Source of the DNA: Pilasporangium apinafurcum
Lineage: Eukaryota; Oomycota; Peronosporomycetes; Pythiales; Pythiaceae
Length of the DNA: 64,000 bases
NCBI GenBank assembly: GCA_001600495.1
Contig: BCKE01000007.1
Location: forward strand, 539,083 to 603,082
Direction: 5' to 3'
Of this stretch, positions 1 to 10,263 are shown piece after piece. A program made the translations under genes and the position numbers. The number at the start of each line of letters is the position of its first letter. The first letter of the stretch is position 1. The notes under the pieces were generated by a model. The model saw nothing but the letters and a program-made list of their open reading frames with translations, ran no database searches and had not been told where the DNA came from.

Positions 1-936
1 AACAACTGAGAAAAATAATCAAACGTCAGTCACTTCCACCAGCAAATTCATATATAATAATAATAAGGGAATCGTCTCAATTCCACATACCATCTTCTTG
101 GCTGGTAGTAGTGGCGGGATCTGTGCTGGTGTGCGCCCAAGTCGACGCAATACTTTAACAAAATAATAAATATACAGCGCCTGACTTGGGAATCGCACTC
201 CTTGTCCACGTGCATTCCAGAAATCGCGAATGGAGGCGTTGACTATGTCGTGCATTTCTCTTTCCTTTCGCAATTTGTAAATGTTCCCATAGTACCCAGT
301 GAGCAGCAAATAACAGGAGCAGACGACACCTGTGCGGCCTTTACCCGCGAGACAATGCACGACGATGACATGTTTGGGACTTTTCACTGTCCATTCGACC
401 ATCTCGTTCACAATGTCTAGCAGTGTCTGCAACGGAGGCGGGTGGTGATCAGGAAACCCACATTCTAATACTCTGCCTTCAAATTTTGAATAATCGTATT
501 TCCTGCAACAAGCAACATCAGCCACATGATTAATTGCAAAAGAAAATTTAAACAGCTGCAATTGGTAATGTAGCAAGCTTACCGCTCACTGAGGTTGAAG
601 ACGCGATATGCATTTGGATGTTGTGAATTTAAAAAATTCGCCACCTACCCAAATAATGCCACATCACACACAAATCCACCGTAGGAAACTTTCCATTAAT
701 CAATCCATCAAATAGGTACATAGTTACAGAATCATGAAAAGAGAAGATGAAACGAAAAAAGAGCATTACATAGTTTCTCTTACCTCAGAGATGTCGTTGC
801 GATAGGTTTTCTCGACGCCTGAGGCCGGATAACCCATGGCGATAAGCTTGGGGGTGATATATGTGAGGTCCAGATCAAATCCATCCTGCACGTAGCGCAC
901 GCGCGAGCCCGACACCGCCGCTCGCAGCGCCTTCAT
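1..936 (-). CDS. PTEN-type phosphoinositide 3-phosphatase (3' end outside window)
   Basis: Exons on the minus strand are 936-784, 644-583, 502-91 and 5-1 (partial); all introns are GT-AG and the phases agree. The product begins MKALRAAVSG, then carries the PTEN N-terminal signature DGFDLDLTY, and the phosphatase P-loop HCLAGKGRTG (CX5R with the two lysine/glycine positions typical of PTEN, which dephosphorylates PI(3,4,5)P3). The stretch FPSQ..YIYYF matches the end of the PTEN phosphatase domain. A C2 domain would follow beyond the left edge. The start at 936 is chosen because an in-frame stop lies ten codons upstream and the residue spacing to DGFDLDLTY matches PTEN. Family assignment is strong; whether it is a classical PTEN or a longer oomycete fusion cannot be seen here. 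Confidence 0.9.
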
Positions 937-1500
937 CTGCAACTTCTTCTGCTTCTTCTCTTCCTAATCGAGTTCTCTCTACAAATCAATGCGCGCGCCG
1001 AACCCACCGTCCACTACGGGCTAGGGAAGAACGGAATGGCTACTGCCACTGATTTCCTAACCCATGACGCACACAACAAAGATGAGTATGTATTAAGTTA
1101 AAGAGTCCGCGAGTGGATTTTATGGTGGGTAGGACTAGAGATGGCGCACATCTGTTATGATGATGTGTGGGTGAGTATCGGTTTGGTTGCATATCTTTTT
1201 GCATTAGCCACTTCGTACACGCATGCGCAAAGACACTAGAGAAATGGTTCATGTGCATGCTTATTTGGTCTTACTCCGTTCGGCTGACGGACAGGGCTCT
1301 TGCCTTGGGGCTGTCTTATTCGATGGAATTTAGGAAAAAGCTTCGGTACAATTGTCACAATCTGGGATCTGTCCTTGTTTATTGAGGATTAAGTATGGCC
1401 TCAACCTCATGAGATCATATGAGATACAAAAATACTTTAGAGAGGAGCTCCTGTTTTTGTTTGGGTCCGAATCAGCCGTAAAAAAACTAAGACTAGACAA
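937..1500. other. intergenic region, no gene recognised
   Basis: I see no supported gene between the PTEN-like start and the Fanzor tail. A short near-palindrome with CTCAT/ATGAG arms lies around 1409-1426, downstream of the Fanzor fragment's stop on the minus strand. Confidence 0.4.
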
Positions 1501-1758
1501 TCACAGAGTAGACAGCTCCCACACCTGGACCTGATGAGTCCATATGAGTAAGTATTCATTCTTGAGATAGATGTTTCTATCAGCATTGACATCTCTGTCA
1601 AACATGAACTTGCAGTGAACACACTTCAAGATTTTCTCATGCTTCATCATGTGATTGATTCTCCCACATTTGAGAAACAAATGAAAGAATGGAAGAAGGA
1701 TTTCATAGTAGTTGTCTGACAACCATTTGGAGACTTTGTGATGGATATTCGATGTCAT
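1501..1758 (-). mobile_element. Fanzor/TnpB-like nuclease remnant (C-terminal part)
   Basis: An 85-codon minus-strand frame ends with CVHCKFMFDRDVNADRN, which is the second half of the OrfB/TnpB zinc ribbon (CxxC) followed by the RuvC-III aspartate motif (DRDxNAxxN). The start of the frame (IHHKVSKWLSDNYYEIL) resembles the helix before the RuvC-II strand of TnpB, but it runs directly into the ribbon, so the middle of the domain is deleted. RuvC-I and the whole N-terminal half are absent. It is closer to the copy at 53558-54052 than to the two larger Fanzor copies. It is a decayed fragment and not expected to be active. Confidence 0.7.
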
Positions 1759-2020
1759 CGGTTCGTATCCGTTGTTGAAAAGAAGAATGGCGGTGAAAAA
1801 AGGTCATTGGGGATAGTTGGAAACAAGTTTCTATCGATGTGGATCTGTTCACTTCAAAGAACAGGTGAAAGTATATCCTGCAGATAGTAGAAATGGGGAT
1901 AGAGCTTTAGTGTACTCTATCAGCTTTCATCGACATTATCTCCATTGGCTAAAATTAAATGTATCTGTCTTTTATTGGTTAAAAATGTATCTGGGACTCG
2001 AACCAACACCCCTCAAACGT

Positions 2021-5000
2021 ATGCATGATGCGATGGAGGTGATGGCCACGTCCTCTGAGGAAGGCGCCCCTCCTTCTCTGCGACGGCTCGTCGTGAAGGA
2101 ATGGAAGGGAAAAACACGCATACACCCACCTAAAAATCTGACCTCTTCTCGTTGGTGGAGCACTGCTCCCTCCACTGCTGACGCTGCGTCGACAAGGTCA
2201 ACAACTTACCAACATTCCGGTGGCGTGCCAATTCCCCACAGATCGGCGAATCTTGAGCGGGTGTTCACGCCGTTCGATAAGTTTCCCGTAGACAAATACA
2301 CGTTCGAGCGCGAGTGGACGGTGATATCGGCCTCATCTTCAGCAGCGGTGTCGTCGATAGAAGGGAATCGCCAGCGCAAGAAATTAACACGTCAGGTGCA
2401 GACAGTGGTGGCAGTCGAGGACAATGGCAAGAGACAGCGGCGGCTGGTGCTGCTCACATGTTTATCGAAAGCAGTTATATCACCATGGTAGCGCTGTAGC
2501 TATAGTATGCAACCGATTAATTATGTGTCTCATTTCTCATCGATGTTGTTTCTTGATCGTCTAGGCAAATAGAGCATGCACTACGTGTCCAGCAGATCCT
2601 GGTGCGCAAACCAGGTTTACAGCGATTATTGCGCGTTTGGGACGCCGAAAAGAACTGGGTGTTTGTGCAAGAGTTTGATCCTGCATGGCAATGCGTGGAC
2701 GCGTGGTTTACAGATTTTTACTGTTTTTCGGAAGAAAAGCTGCGCAAGATCATGTTTCAAGTTGTGGCGTTTGTGTATTTCTTGCACACCCACGAGCTGA
2801 GTTTAGCGGGCGAGCTTTCACATCACGATCTCATGGTACAAGTATTACAATTTGTCAGGTTTTTAAGGGAAAGTGTTATTGATGATGTATATGTATGTGG
2901 AACTTTCGTTAAGATGACAGAAGACAAAGTAACACTGCTGTTCCAAATTAGCTTCATTCTGAGCGGATGTATACTCGTGCCAGCTAATGAACGCAACAAA
3001 GCTGCCGACATGTGCGTGATCACCCAGCAATCCAAAATTGTTTGAAATGTTACGAAGAAAAGTTTTCTGATTTGCTTCGCGTTACCTGATATTTGATACG
3101 TAGAGCGGCGATTGGGATGCTCATGTTTCAACTCTGTATGCTTCCTTACTCGCCTGTGGGGACGTTTAACATCTACAAAATCGAAAATGCGATTGAAGAA
3201 CAGTTGAGTCATCTATCAGCGCCTTGTCGAGATTTGCTGTTTGATTGCCTCAGTAAGTTCAAAGCAACGTTAGTATTCCTCGCTTCAGCAGAATTTAACG
3301 AAATTATCATTCTCATCCCCATTAATTCCAACACAACAGCGGCAGAATTGACGGCGGAAAAACTGCTCCAACGGAAATGGCTGCGACACATGGACTTTGT
3401 CTCGATCACATCGAAACTTGAATGCACGTTCGGTACTTTGCAAACGCGCAGAACGCTCCTTCATTCGCTGCTCTACAAACTTGCGGCATTTTTCATGACG
3501 GACTGGTTTCGTGATCTTCACAATGTGGCCGGAGCGGCTTCAATGTCGAAACAGGAAGAAGAAGAAAATAATCGACAGCGTAATCGAACGGTAACGCTTT
3601 TTTTAAGTTCCTTTACAACTATGAAAGAATTGTTTGAGTCTCAATTACTAGTGTATGTCTTTTGTAGAAAGTCAACAAACGCAGCAGCATATCATACTCT
3701 GGACGAAGGTTTTTCCATGGCGGTCATCACCAAGTTGGTGGATCCACAACCTACAAATTGAGACGCGGTGCCGTGATCATCCCACCGTTCAGTCCAGTGA
3801 TGCTTCCTTCTTCACATGACGACAATATCGATGAATCAGAGCCATTGGAACCAGAAGCGACCCCCTCAATAGACTATCAGCGATTGTTCTTCAAGTCCTG
3901 GATCGTAGATGAAATTAAGCCGAAGAATATGACGTCGCAAGCGCTCTATCAGGACTTTGATTACGACTTTCCGACACGGTCTTATGGAACGCAGCAAGTA
4001 ACATACGATGTATTTGAGGACGACCAATCACTCGTGCTTGCTGACAATGCTCGGCACGTCTCGATGGATGACTATATGATGGTTCCACAAGAACGACGGT
4101 CATCTCTGTCGCTCGGAGATGACGATGGTCACTCACTTGAACTGCAACGAGATGTGGTTCGATCCTTACAGCAAAGGCAATACACAATCGAAGGCAAGAC
4201 AGTCCCTTTAATCGATGAATATGAGGATGGTGTGAGCTCAGATGGAGTACGATCAGTAAGTAAAGACTCAAATTCTCGATCGGCTACGCGTTCAATACTG
4301 CATTCCAAGCTCCCCGGCTGGGCAGAATTATCGATGGATCCCGTGCACTTCAGTGCGTTTGGACCCGAGAATGTCGCGTACCGAGATTCGTTCCGAATCG
4401 ACATTTGGGCGTATTTAAAGCAACAGCGGGAGACTATGCTTGAAATTGCACTTGAACAGAACGAAGTCGAAGCTGGGCATCAGGTGCAACCGTTCTACAT
4501 GGAACGTGGTACGCTCATCACCGTCACGATGGAGTCGAGTGAGCACTTTAATGTCATCGGAGAAGACTCGAAAACGTTTCGTTGGCGTGGTGAGATAAAC
4601 AGCGTTTCGTTTGATTTGTACCGCAAGCAGCGAAGATCCAAAGTGATGACCCCACAGGATGAAGAACAGGAAGAAGCGGATGAACTCTGTATCGCTCGCA
4701 TTATCTCTGGCACACGTGTCTCATTGCTGTATATTCGTTTACATGTCGTCCACAGCAAGCACAATAGCCACACAGACGTGGGGTTGCTACATTCGCGGTT
4801 GGAACATGTCACGGCCACTGTTCATGAGATTCCCTCGCAAGAATTGGAAGTAATTAAGCCCATCGGCAGTGGTGCATTCGGAAATGCCATGCTGGCGAGG
4901 TGGCGTAACACTGACACGAAAGTTGTGGTGAAAACGTTGCATAGCGATGCATATCAACATTCGGAGGCGGTTGCGGAGTTTCGACACGAAGCAACAGTTA

Positions 5001-5755
5001 TGCACATGCTTGGCAAGCACCCACACGTCGTCGAGTTACTCGGTATCTGCAGTAGCTATCCTACTGTCAACAATTCACCTGGTGGTAGAAGCACTACGAT
5101 GAGTGAAGATGATTCAGTTATTTCGCTTGTGACTGAATATCTACCAAATGGTAGCCTCGAAGATGTGCTTGGCCATCGTGGGTCGTCTGCAGGTGACCAT
5201 GCCACTATTCTGGACAGTTCATCTCCATTCAGTTTGTTTTCACGAACCGTCATGGCTCGAGATGCTGCCCATGGACTTATGAATATCCACCAAGGCCAAT
5301 TTTTACATCGTGATATCGCCGCACGGAATTGCCTTGTAGATGATCATTTCCGCGTTAAGGTTTGTGATTTTGGACTCTCACGGAAACTGAATCCGTCGGG
5401 TTTTTTGTTCGACGACGAACGACATGGCTTTGGACCCCTGAAATGGATGGCGCCTGAATCGATCCTGCCGCCACATTTGTTCTCCACGCAATCGGATTCG
5501 TACATGTTTGGCGTGCTCATGTACGAAATTTTTAGTGGCTGCCCACCATTCCCAAATCTTTCGACACGGGACTCCATTGCGTTGATCTTAGAAGGCAGAC
5601 ATGTGCCCATTCCCATGTCACTCCCAGCTGCACATCAAGCATTGATGAAGCAATGCTTTGACATGCATCCGCTAGCTCGTCCTACCATGGACCAGATTTA
5701 CATAACGCTCGATCATTGGATTGTTCATGATACCAAAACGCACGTGTATGTATAG
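2021..5755 (+). CDS. tandem pseudokinase - tyrosine-kinase-like protein kinase
   Basis: Exons 2021-2487, 2565-2835, 2914-3011, 3104-3252, 3340-3590 and 3668-5755 join in phase to about 1107 residues. The first half is a degenerate Ser/Thr-kinase fold: an N-lobe block with CLSKAVIS, an HHDL in place of HRD, no DFG, then DIAAIGMLMFQLC (subdomain IX) and TAEKLLQRKW (C-lobe). The second half is a complete catalytic domain: IGSGAFGNAMLARW (Gly loop), VVVKTL (Lys), HRDIAARNCLVDD (catalytic loop, tyrosine-kinase style), CDFGLS, KWMAPESI and the C-lobe to residue ~1100. Some 300 residues between the domains are acidic and low in structure. The layout recalls JAK-type pseudokinase-kinase tandems, but the match is architectural, not proof of homology. 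The start could also be the ATG at 2033 or 2042. The acceptor at 2913 is the least certain splice site. No signal peptide or membrane segment is seen. Confidence 0.8.
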
Positions 5756-6289
5756 CATTGTGAAGAAGAAGAAAGCAACAAATTCCCATTTATGAGGGTG
5801 TGTTGAGATGGGATGTTGTGCATCTGCCAACTCGGTGTGTTTGCGGGATCCGAAAGCGGTCCATTATCTATCGTCAGCTATAAGAATATCATGTTGAAAT
5901 CCGTTAGCGCTTCGATAGGTCATTTTGTTGTAATGTAGATGGATTTACTCGCTATAATACAGTCATTCCGTATAACATATAAAGCGGGAGTGCTTTCCAA
6001 AATCGTTCAGTACTCACTCACCTTGTAACATGGCTACGCTTTCTGGTCAAAATGGATACATTCGGTGACCCAACATGATTACATAACCGCCGTCAATAAT
6101 AAGCGGAACAGTAAGCCACAAGTATACACTTCATAACACTTACACCATGATAAAAAAAAGAGAAAGAATATCATGTGTTCAACATCAATCTTCATTAGTG
6201 GTGAATCCGCTAGCACTGACCATGAAGGTAACTACGCAAGATTTCAGCAAGATGCCCTTTCAATCCATGCACAACATCACACCATTAGC
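5756..6289. other. intergenic, convergent gene ends
   Basis: This spacer lies between the 3' ends of the kinase gene and the minus-strand secreted-protein gene. Nothing beyond AT-rich stretches is recognised. Confidence 0.4.
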
Positions 6290-7192
6290 TTAGCAGTAGT
6301 AGTAGCCACCGTAGCCAAGACCAAATCCGCAACCACCAGGATATAATCCAGCTCCGTACATATTCCAGTAGCTCAACGGGTAGCGCCAGCCATAGCCATA
6401 GCCACACCCATAACCACAACCACCACCCCAAAACTCATGATGCTTTGGTTTCTTCTTCTTCTCCAGATTTTCGTCGTCGTCGTCGTCATCGTCATCGTCA
6501 TCATCATCGTCATCATCATCGTCGTCGTCTTCACTTTCGTCATCCTTTCGATAAATGAATCCCACACGGGTGTTGTCGCCAGTCAGTGTCACCTTGTCAT
6601 TCTGACTTGGTGCCAATGTACTCTTGCTAATTGCGAGCTGATTGTCCGTCACCACGATATTCTTGTTGATGACGGCAGTGGGTTGGCGTAGAACGCTCTT
6701 CGTGCCGATCAAGACCACCACTCCGCGTGGGACCTTATGGCTTTCTGTTTCTATGGCTGCGTCGATCAAATCGTTAATGTTCTTGGACAAGAGCGACTTG
6801 TCATCTTTGGCCGCCACGACCGCTGACGCCTTCGTCATCAGCGCCGTATCTGAATCCTTCCCCGAAACAGCACGAAGCACGTTCATCGAAATTGTCGCAG
6901 TCGCGTCATTGGTCTCTGGATTAGACGACGTCACCAGTTCCTCAACTTCTTTCGCCAAGGCGATACGATCGTTCTGCGACATGAGAATATTGGTCTTGGT
7001 GATGAAAATGTTATTGTCCATGACAACATTGTTCTTGTTGACGAGGGCCGTGGCTTTGTTTAGGATGTCCTTTGTACCGACTCTGGCGGCAGTCATGACC
7101 GGAGCTTCAGTGTCACTACGAAGGTTCACATCAGCAGCAGACGCACCAAGGATAGCCAAGGCAACGAGCATAGAGGTAGTGATGATCTTCAT
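6290..7192 (-). CDS. secreted repeat protein with poly-Asp tract and Gly/Tyr-rich C-terminus
   Basis: A single-exon frame of 300 residues. The start at 7192 (MKIITTSMLVALAIL) gives a clean signal peptide ending near ASAAD. The mature part holds two copies of a module of the pattern GTK-x-IL-x-x-x-TA-x-x-NKN-x-VV-x-DN, one near residue 45 and one near residue 160. A run of about 20 aspartates (6476-6535) is followed by a Gly/Tyr/Cys-rich tail ending GGYYYC. The divergent gene at 7884-8681 is a clear paralog but has no Asp run. An oomycete Inr-like element lies 53-68 bases upstream of the start. The function is not recognised; the secreted, repeat-containing form fits a surface, wall or apoplastic protein. 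Confidence 0.85.
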   Translation of the reverse strand: MKIITTSMLVALAILGASAADVNLRSDTEAPVMTAARVGTKDILNKATALVNKNNVVMDNNIFITKTNILMSQNDRIALAKEVEELVTSSNPETNDATATISMNVLRAVSGKDSDTALMTKASAVVAAKDDKSLLSKNINDLIDAAIETESHKVPRGVVVLIGTKSVLRQPTAVINKNIVVTDNQLAISKSTLAPSQNDKVTLTGDNTRVGFIYRKDDESEDDDDDDDDDDDDDDDDDDDENLEKKKKPKHHEFWGGGCGYGCGYGYGWRYPLSYWNMYGAGLYPGGCGFGLGYGGYYYC

Positions 7193-7244
7193 GGTAATGA
7201 GCGCAAACGGAGACGTGTGTGAAAGCACTTGAGCACTGTGATGG

Positions 7245-7260
7245 AAATCACAGAATGAGA
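7245..7260 (-). promoter_or_regulatory. oomycete Inr-like core promoter element
   Basis: On the minus strand the bases read TCTCATTCTGTGATTT, close to the oomycete initiator consensus GCTCATTYYNCAWTTT (three mismatches). It sits upstream of the secreted-protein start at 7192 and aligns with the better match upstream of the paralog at 7884. Confidence 0.55.
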
Positions 7261-7528
7261 TCTGACAGAGTTCGCCAGTTCTTAGCACGGCTAGTCTAGA
7301 TGTCATGGTTATCTACTTTCTGACTGCTTTCCTGGAAATGGTAAATCAGCCAAATAGCAGGACGTTTCTGCTCGTAGGTTTTTTGAGTTGAGCAATATCC
7401 CTTTCCCAACTTGAAGGGCCATCGTCGAGTATTCCTGTCTGGAGGCTATGAATCCTTTTGATGGCTGTAGTGGCTGGCTCAGCACTGCTCCTCCTAGAAT
7501 CCTCGGTCTATTCAGCAAACGCTTCACT

Positions 7529-7552
7529 ATATTATTATTATTATTATTATTA
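7529..7552. repeat. (ATT)n microsatellite
   Basis: About eight ATT units, in the 690-base gap between the two divergent secreted-protein genes. Confidence 0.85.
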
Positions 7553-7810
7553 AAAAAAGTTCTTTCTCGTTTGATGAAGATGAAGTTGAACTAACTGCAC
7601 CGATCATTTACAGGAGATTCTGCTTAGCTCAGTCAAAGGCCATCACCAAAGGCAATTCCTCAGCACGATCCGCAGTTTTAGCAGCATCTGCAGCGCAGCG
7701 CCTCATGTATTATGCGCCAAACCGTGGTGCGGTTTCTTATGCAATGCAAACAGGAACGAAGTCAAGAAGAGGGAATACTATCCATTCATCAGTGTTTAGC
7801 ATGTGGTTCA

Positions 7811-7826
7811 GCTCATTCTGCGATTT
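7811..7826 (+). promoter_or_regulatory. oomycete Inr core promoter element
   Basis: GCTCATTCTGCGATTT matches the oomycete initiator consensus GCTCATTYYNCAWTTT at 15 of 16 positions. It lies 58 bases upstream of the ATG at 7884. About 40 bases around it are similar to the region upstream of the minus-strand paralog, so the promoter was duplicated with the gene. Confidence 0.75.
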
Positions 7827-7883
7827 TCATCGTAGTGCTCCAGCGTTTTCAGCCTCCGAGACTTTACAACTCCCGTGAATACG

Positions 7884-8681
7884 ATGAAGATCATCACTGC
7901 TTCTCTCCTCGCTGCCGTGCTGGCTATGCTCGGTACTTCGAGTTTCGCTTCAAATGTAGACATCAAGAGTGGTGATGATCCTTCCATCAACACTGCCGTG
8001 AATATCGGCACGAAGAACATCATCGACAAACCCACGGCACTACTCAACAAGAACAATGTCATCATGGACAACAACGTCTTCATCACGAAGAGCAACATCC
8101 TCATGGCGGACAGTGATCGCATTGCGTTGGCGAAAGAAGTCGAAGACTTGGTGACGTCATCTCGTTCGGATGTCGATACAGCTGTGCTTTCCAGCGATGT
8201 GCTACGCGCTGTCTCTGGGAAAGACTCGGACACTGCATTGATGGCAAAGGTGTCTGCAGTGATATCGGCCAAAGACGACAAGTCGATGTTGTCGCAAAAA
8301 ATTAGCGATTTGATCAATACAGCCATGAAGTTGGAGGCTGAAAAGCTTCCACGTGGTATGATTCTCATGCTTGGCACGAAAGACATTCTGCGTCAACCCA
8401 CTGCCGTCATCAACAAGAATATTGTGGTGATGGATAACCAACTCGCTGTTTCCAAGAGCAAGCTCGTATCGAGTCAAGACGATACAGTGACGCTATCTGG
8501 GGATAACACGCGCGTGGGTTTCATGTACCAGAAGGAAGACAAGGATGGGATGTCGAAGAATGAGCAATACTATGATTTTGGGTGGCGCTACCCGTGGGGC
8601 TACTGGAATATGTACGGAGCTGGATTCTATCCTGGTGGCTGCGGATTTGGTTTTGGCTATGGTGACTACTACTATTGTTAA
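7884..8681 (+). CDS. secreted repeat protein, paralog of the 6290-7192 gene
   Basis: A single-exon frame of 265 residues beginning MKIITASLLAAVLAML, a signal peptide cleaved near SSFAS. It carries the same two internal modules as its divergent neighbour (GTKNIIDKPTALLNKNNV and GTKDILRQPTAVINKNIV) and nearly the same middle region (LAKEVEDLV, LRAVSGKDSDTALM). The C-terminus is Tyr/Gly-rich (YWNMYGAGFYPGGCGFG) and ends DYYYC. The Asp run of the paralog is replaced by a short charged stretch. The pair is an inverted duplication that includes the promoter. The family is not recognised by function. Confidence 0.88.
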   Translation: MKIITASLLAAVLAMLGTSSFASNVDIKSGDDPSINTAVNIGTKNIIDKPTALLNKNNVIMDNNVFITKSNILMADSDRIALAKEVEDLVTSSRSDVDTAVLSSDVLRAVSGKDSDTALMAKVSAVISAKDDKSMLSQKISDLINTAMKLEAEKLPRGMILMLGTKDILRQPTAVINKNIVVMDNQLAVSKSKLVSSQDDTVTLSGDNTRVGFMYQKEDKDGMSKNEQYYDFGWRYPWGYWNMYGAGFYPGGCGFGFGYGDYYYC

Positions 8682-9195
8682 GCATTTCAGGTAGAAGTGG
8701 TCTGATGTGACTGGTTGGTGTGGTAATTTCCTAGTTGGTTCGAAGATAAGTTACTCAGTGAGTGCGGGTACTTAACTAACGCAAATTGGATGTTTTGACT
8801 ATCGTCCACATATCTTATATGCATTTATGCTAGGCTATGGCTATGATCTGGGCTTGGTGGCTACTACTACTGCTAAAATCATAGAGTATGTGTACATAGT
8901 ATCACTTTCTGTGGAAAGAATGTTATCGTTGACTTGATAGAATTTCCTTTACTTCGCACTCAATCTTATGGCAATGGAAATAGATATATTGCAAAAGACA
9001 GTCTTTGTTGCTCTTCTTTCTCTATCCACATAGGACATATGCAAGAAACTGGACGCAGAGATTTCGATCGAAGACTAAAACATCGTCGATCTCTTATTAG
9101 CTTAGCACCTTCCTACTTGATCAAACAAATGTGATAAGAAGTTGTTTTCATCATCAACTATCTCTGTTACATCTTGGGCTCAAGTTCCCATGGCT
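8682..9195. other. intergenic between secreted-protein genes
   Basis: Apart from the short gene-tail remnant at 8835-8877 I recognise nothing here. It separates the convergent 3' ends of the 7884 and 9894 genes. Confidence 0.4.
8835..8877 (+). pseudogene. third, decayed 3'-end copy of the secreted repeat gene
   Basis: About 40 bases here (TCTGGGCTTGGTGGCTACTA and following) closely match the last codons of the secreted repeat genes, including the TACTACTACTGCTAA end. No open frame precedes it, so it is a leftover of an extra copy or a duplicated 3' end. Confidence 0.5.
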
Positions 9196-9894
9196 TTAGA
9201 GATCAGATGAGCGCGTCTCGAAAGACATTGCCGCTGCCTGCGCCGCTTCCTCGCGCGCCTGCTCCAAAACATTCTACGCACGCACATAACCCATGAAAAC
9301 ATAACACGTCCAAGCCAAAAACATGTTCTATCGAAACATCACACCAACCTTGGGTTCTGTGGCTCTCTTGACCTTGAGGCGTCGCCTGCCGTTATCACCT
9401 TCGCTGTTGACAGCGACCTCGATGTCTTGCGCTTGCAAGTCATCACGATTGCTGGTGTCATCCTTGGCGACAATTCGTGCACGCTCCAGTGCAGCTGCAA
9501 AGCCGCTTTGGCACGCTTCCTGCCGGTCAATCGGTGGGATCCGACGCAGGTCCGAACAGGCGTCCAACTGCAGCGACGATATGCGGCTCATGTCCGGATT
9601 CTTGTTGCAATAACCCGCACATCCAGCGTCACTGCCTGTCCCGATATGCCGCGTTAGTGTTCACACAAGTGGAGAAGACATAGGGAGTGTGCGTGGAGCT
9701 GGCTTACCGCGGTTGTATCCGTCATTGCAGATATTGAAGAGATCGGGGCGAGGCAGTCGACCACGCCAGAACTCGCAAGCGGATTCTTTGTGGTGCACTA
9801 AGTGCGATCGGCATCTTGACGTGCAGGTCGATGCGTCCACCGAGTGGATCCAGAGCGCGAGCAATCCTACTGCAGCCAAGGCAAACGTTTTCAT
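9196..9894 (-). CDS. small secreted cysteine-containing protein
   Basis: Exons 9894-9708, 9635-9349 and 9273-9196 join in phase to about 183 residues. The N-terminus MKTFALAAVGLLALWIH is a signal peptide ending near VDAS. The mature chain has Cys-spaced segments (STCTSRCRSH, FNICNDGYN, AGCAGYCNKNP, LDACSDLRR, RQEACQSGF), which suggests disulfides, then an Arg-rich linker (GRRRLKVKR) and an Ala/Glu-rich end. There is no RxLR or CHxC motif after the signal peptide. I do not recognise the family; a secreted effector-like or apoplastic protein is an inference from size and cysteines. Confidence 0.78.
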
Positions 9895-10263
9895 CCTTCC
9901 TCTTATAATGTGTGCTGTTGTTTGGCGTGTTTGGCTCCAAGCGTCACCTAGTGAACCAATTCGTTTTTTGTGGGGGGAATTGAGTCACCTTTGCGCCCCC
10001 TTCAACGTACCTGCAACGTGAGAAAGAAGATCCAACGGCTCTTTGGAAAGGTTGCCCGTCCAGTCGATGGTCATCGACTTTTTACCCTTTCGTTTCTATT
10101 TCTTTCTTCTCAACATCAATCGAAGATCAGCTGTCGAATATAGTAGTAATACTCTTTATACCTAGTCTGAATGGACATATATCTACACACTTAATTCGCC
10201 AACATCTGCTTTCAGAGATTGATTTGGCTTTGGTTATCGTTCCCGATTTTGCTGGGACGCTTT
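9895..10263. other. intergenic, promoter side of the secreted Cys protein
   Basis: No gene is recognised in this spacer. It holds the upstream region of the 9894 start. Confidence 0.4.

Noticed and set aside
6437-6691. Plus-strand hydrophobic frame (poly-Val/Ile)
   Set aside because: It is the antisense reading of the poly-Asp tract of the 6290-7192 gene.
7309-7527. Additional exon upstream of the minus-strand secreted protein
   Set aside because: The signal peptide starting at 7192 and the Inr at 7245-7260 fit a single-exon gene; no splice sites are needed.
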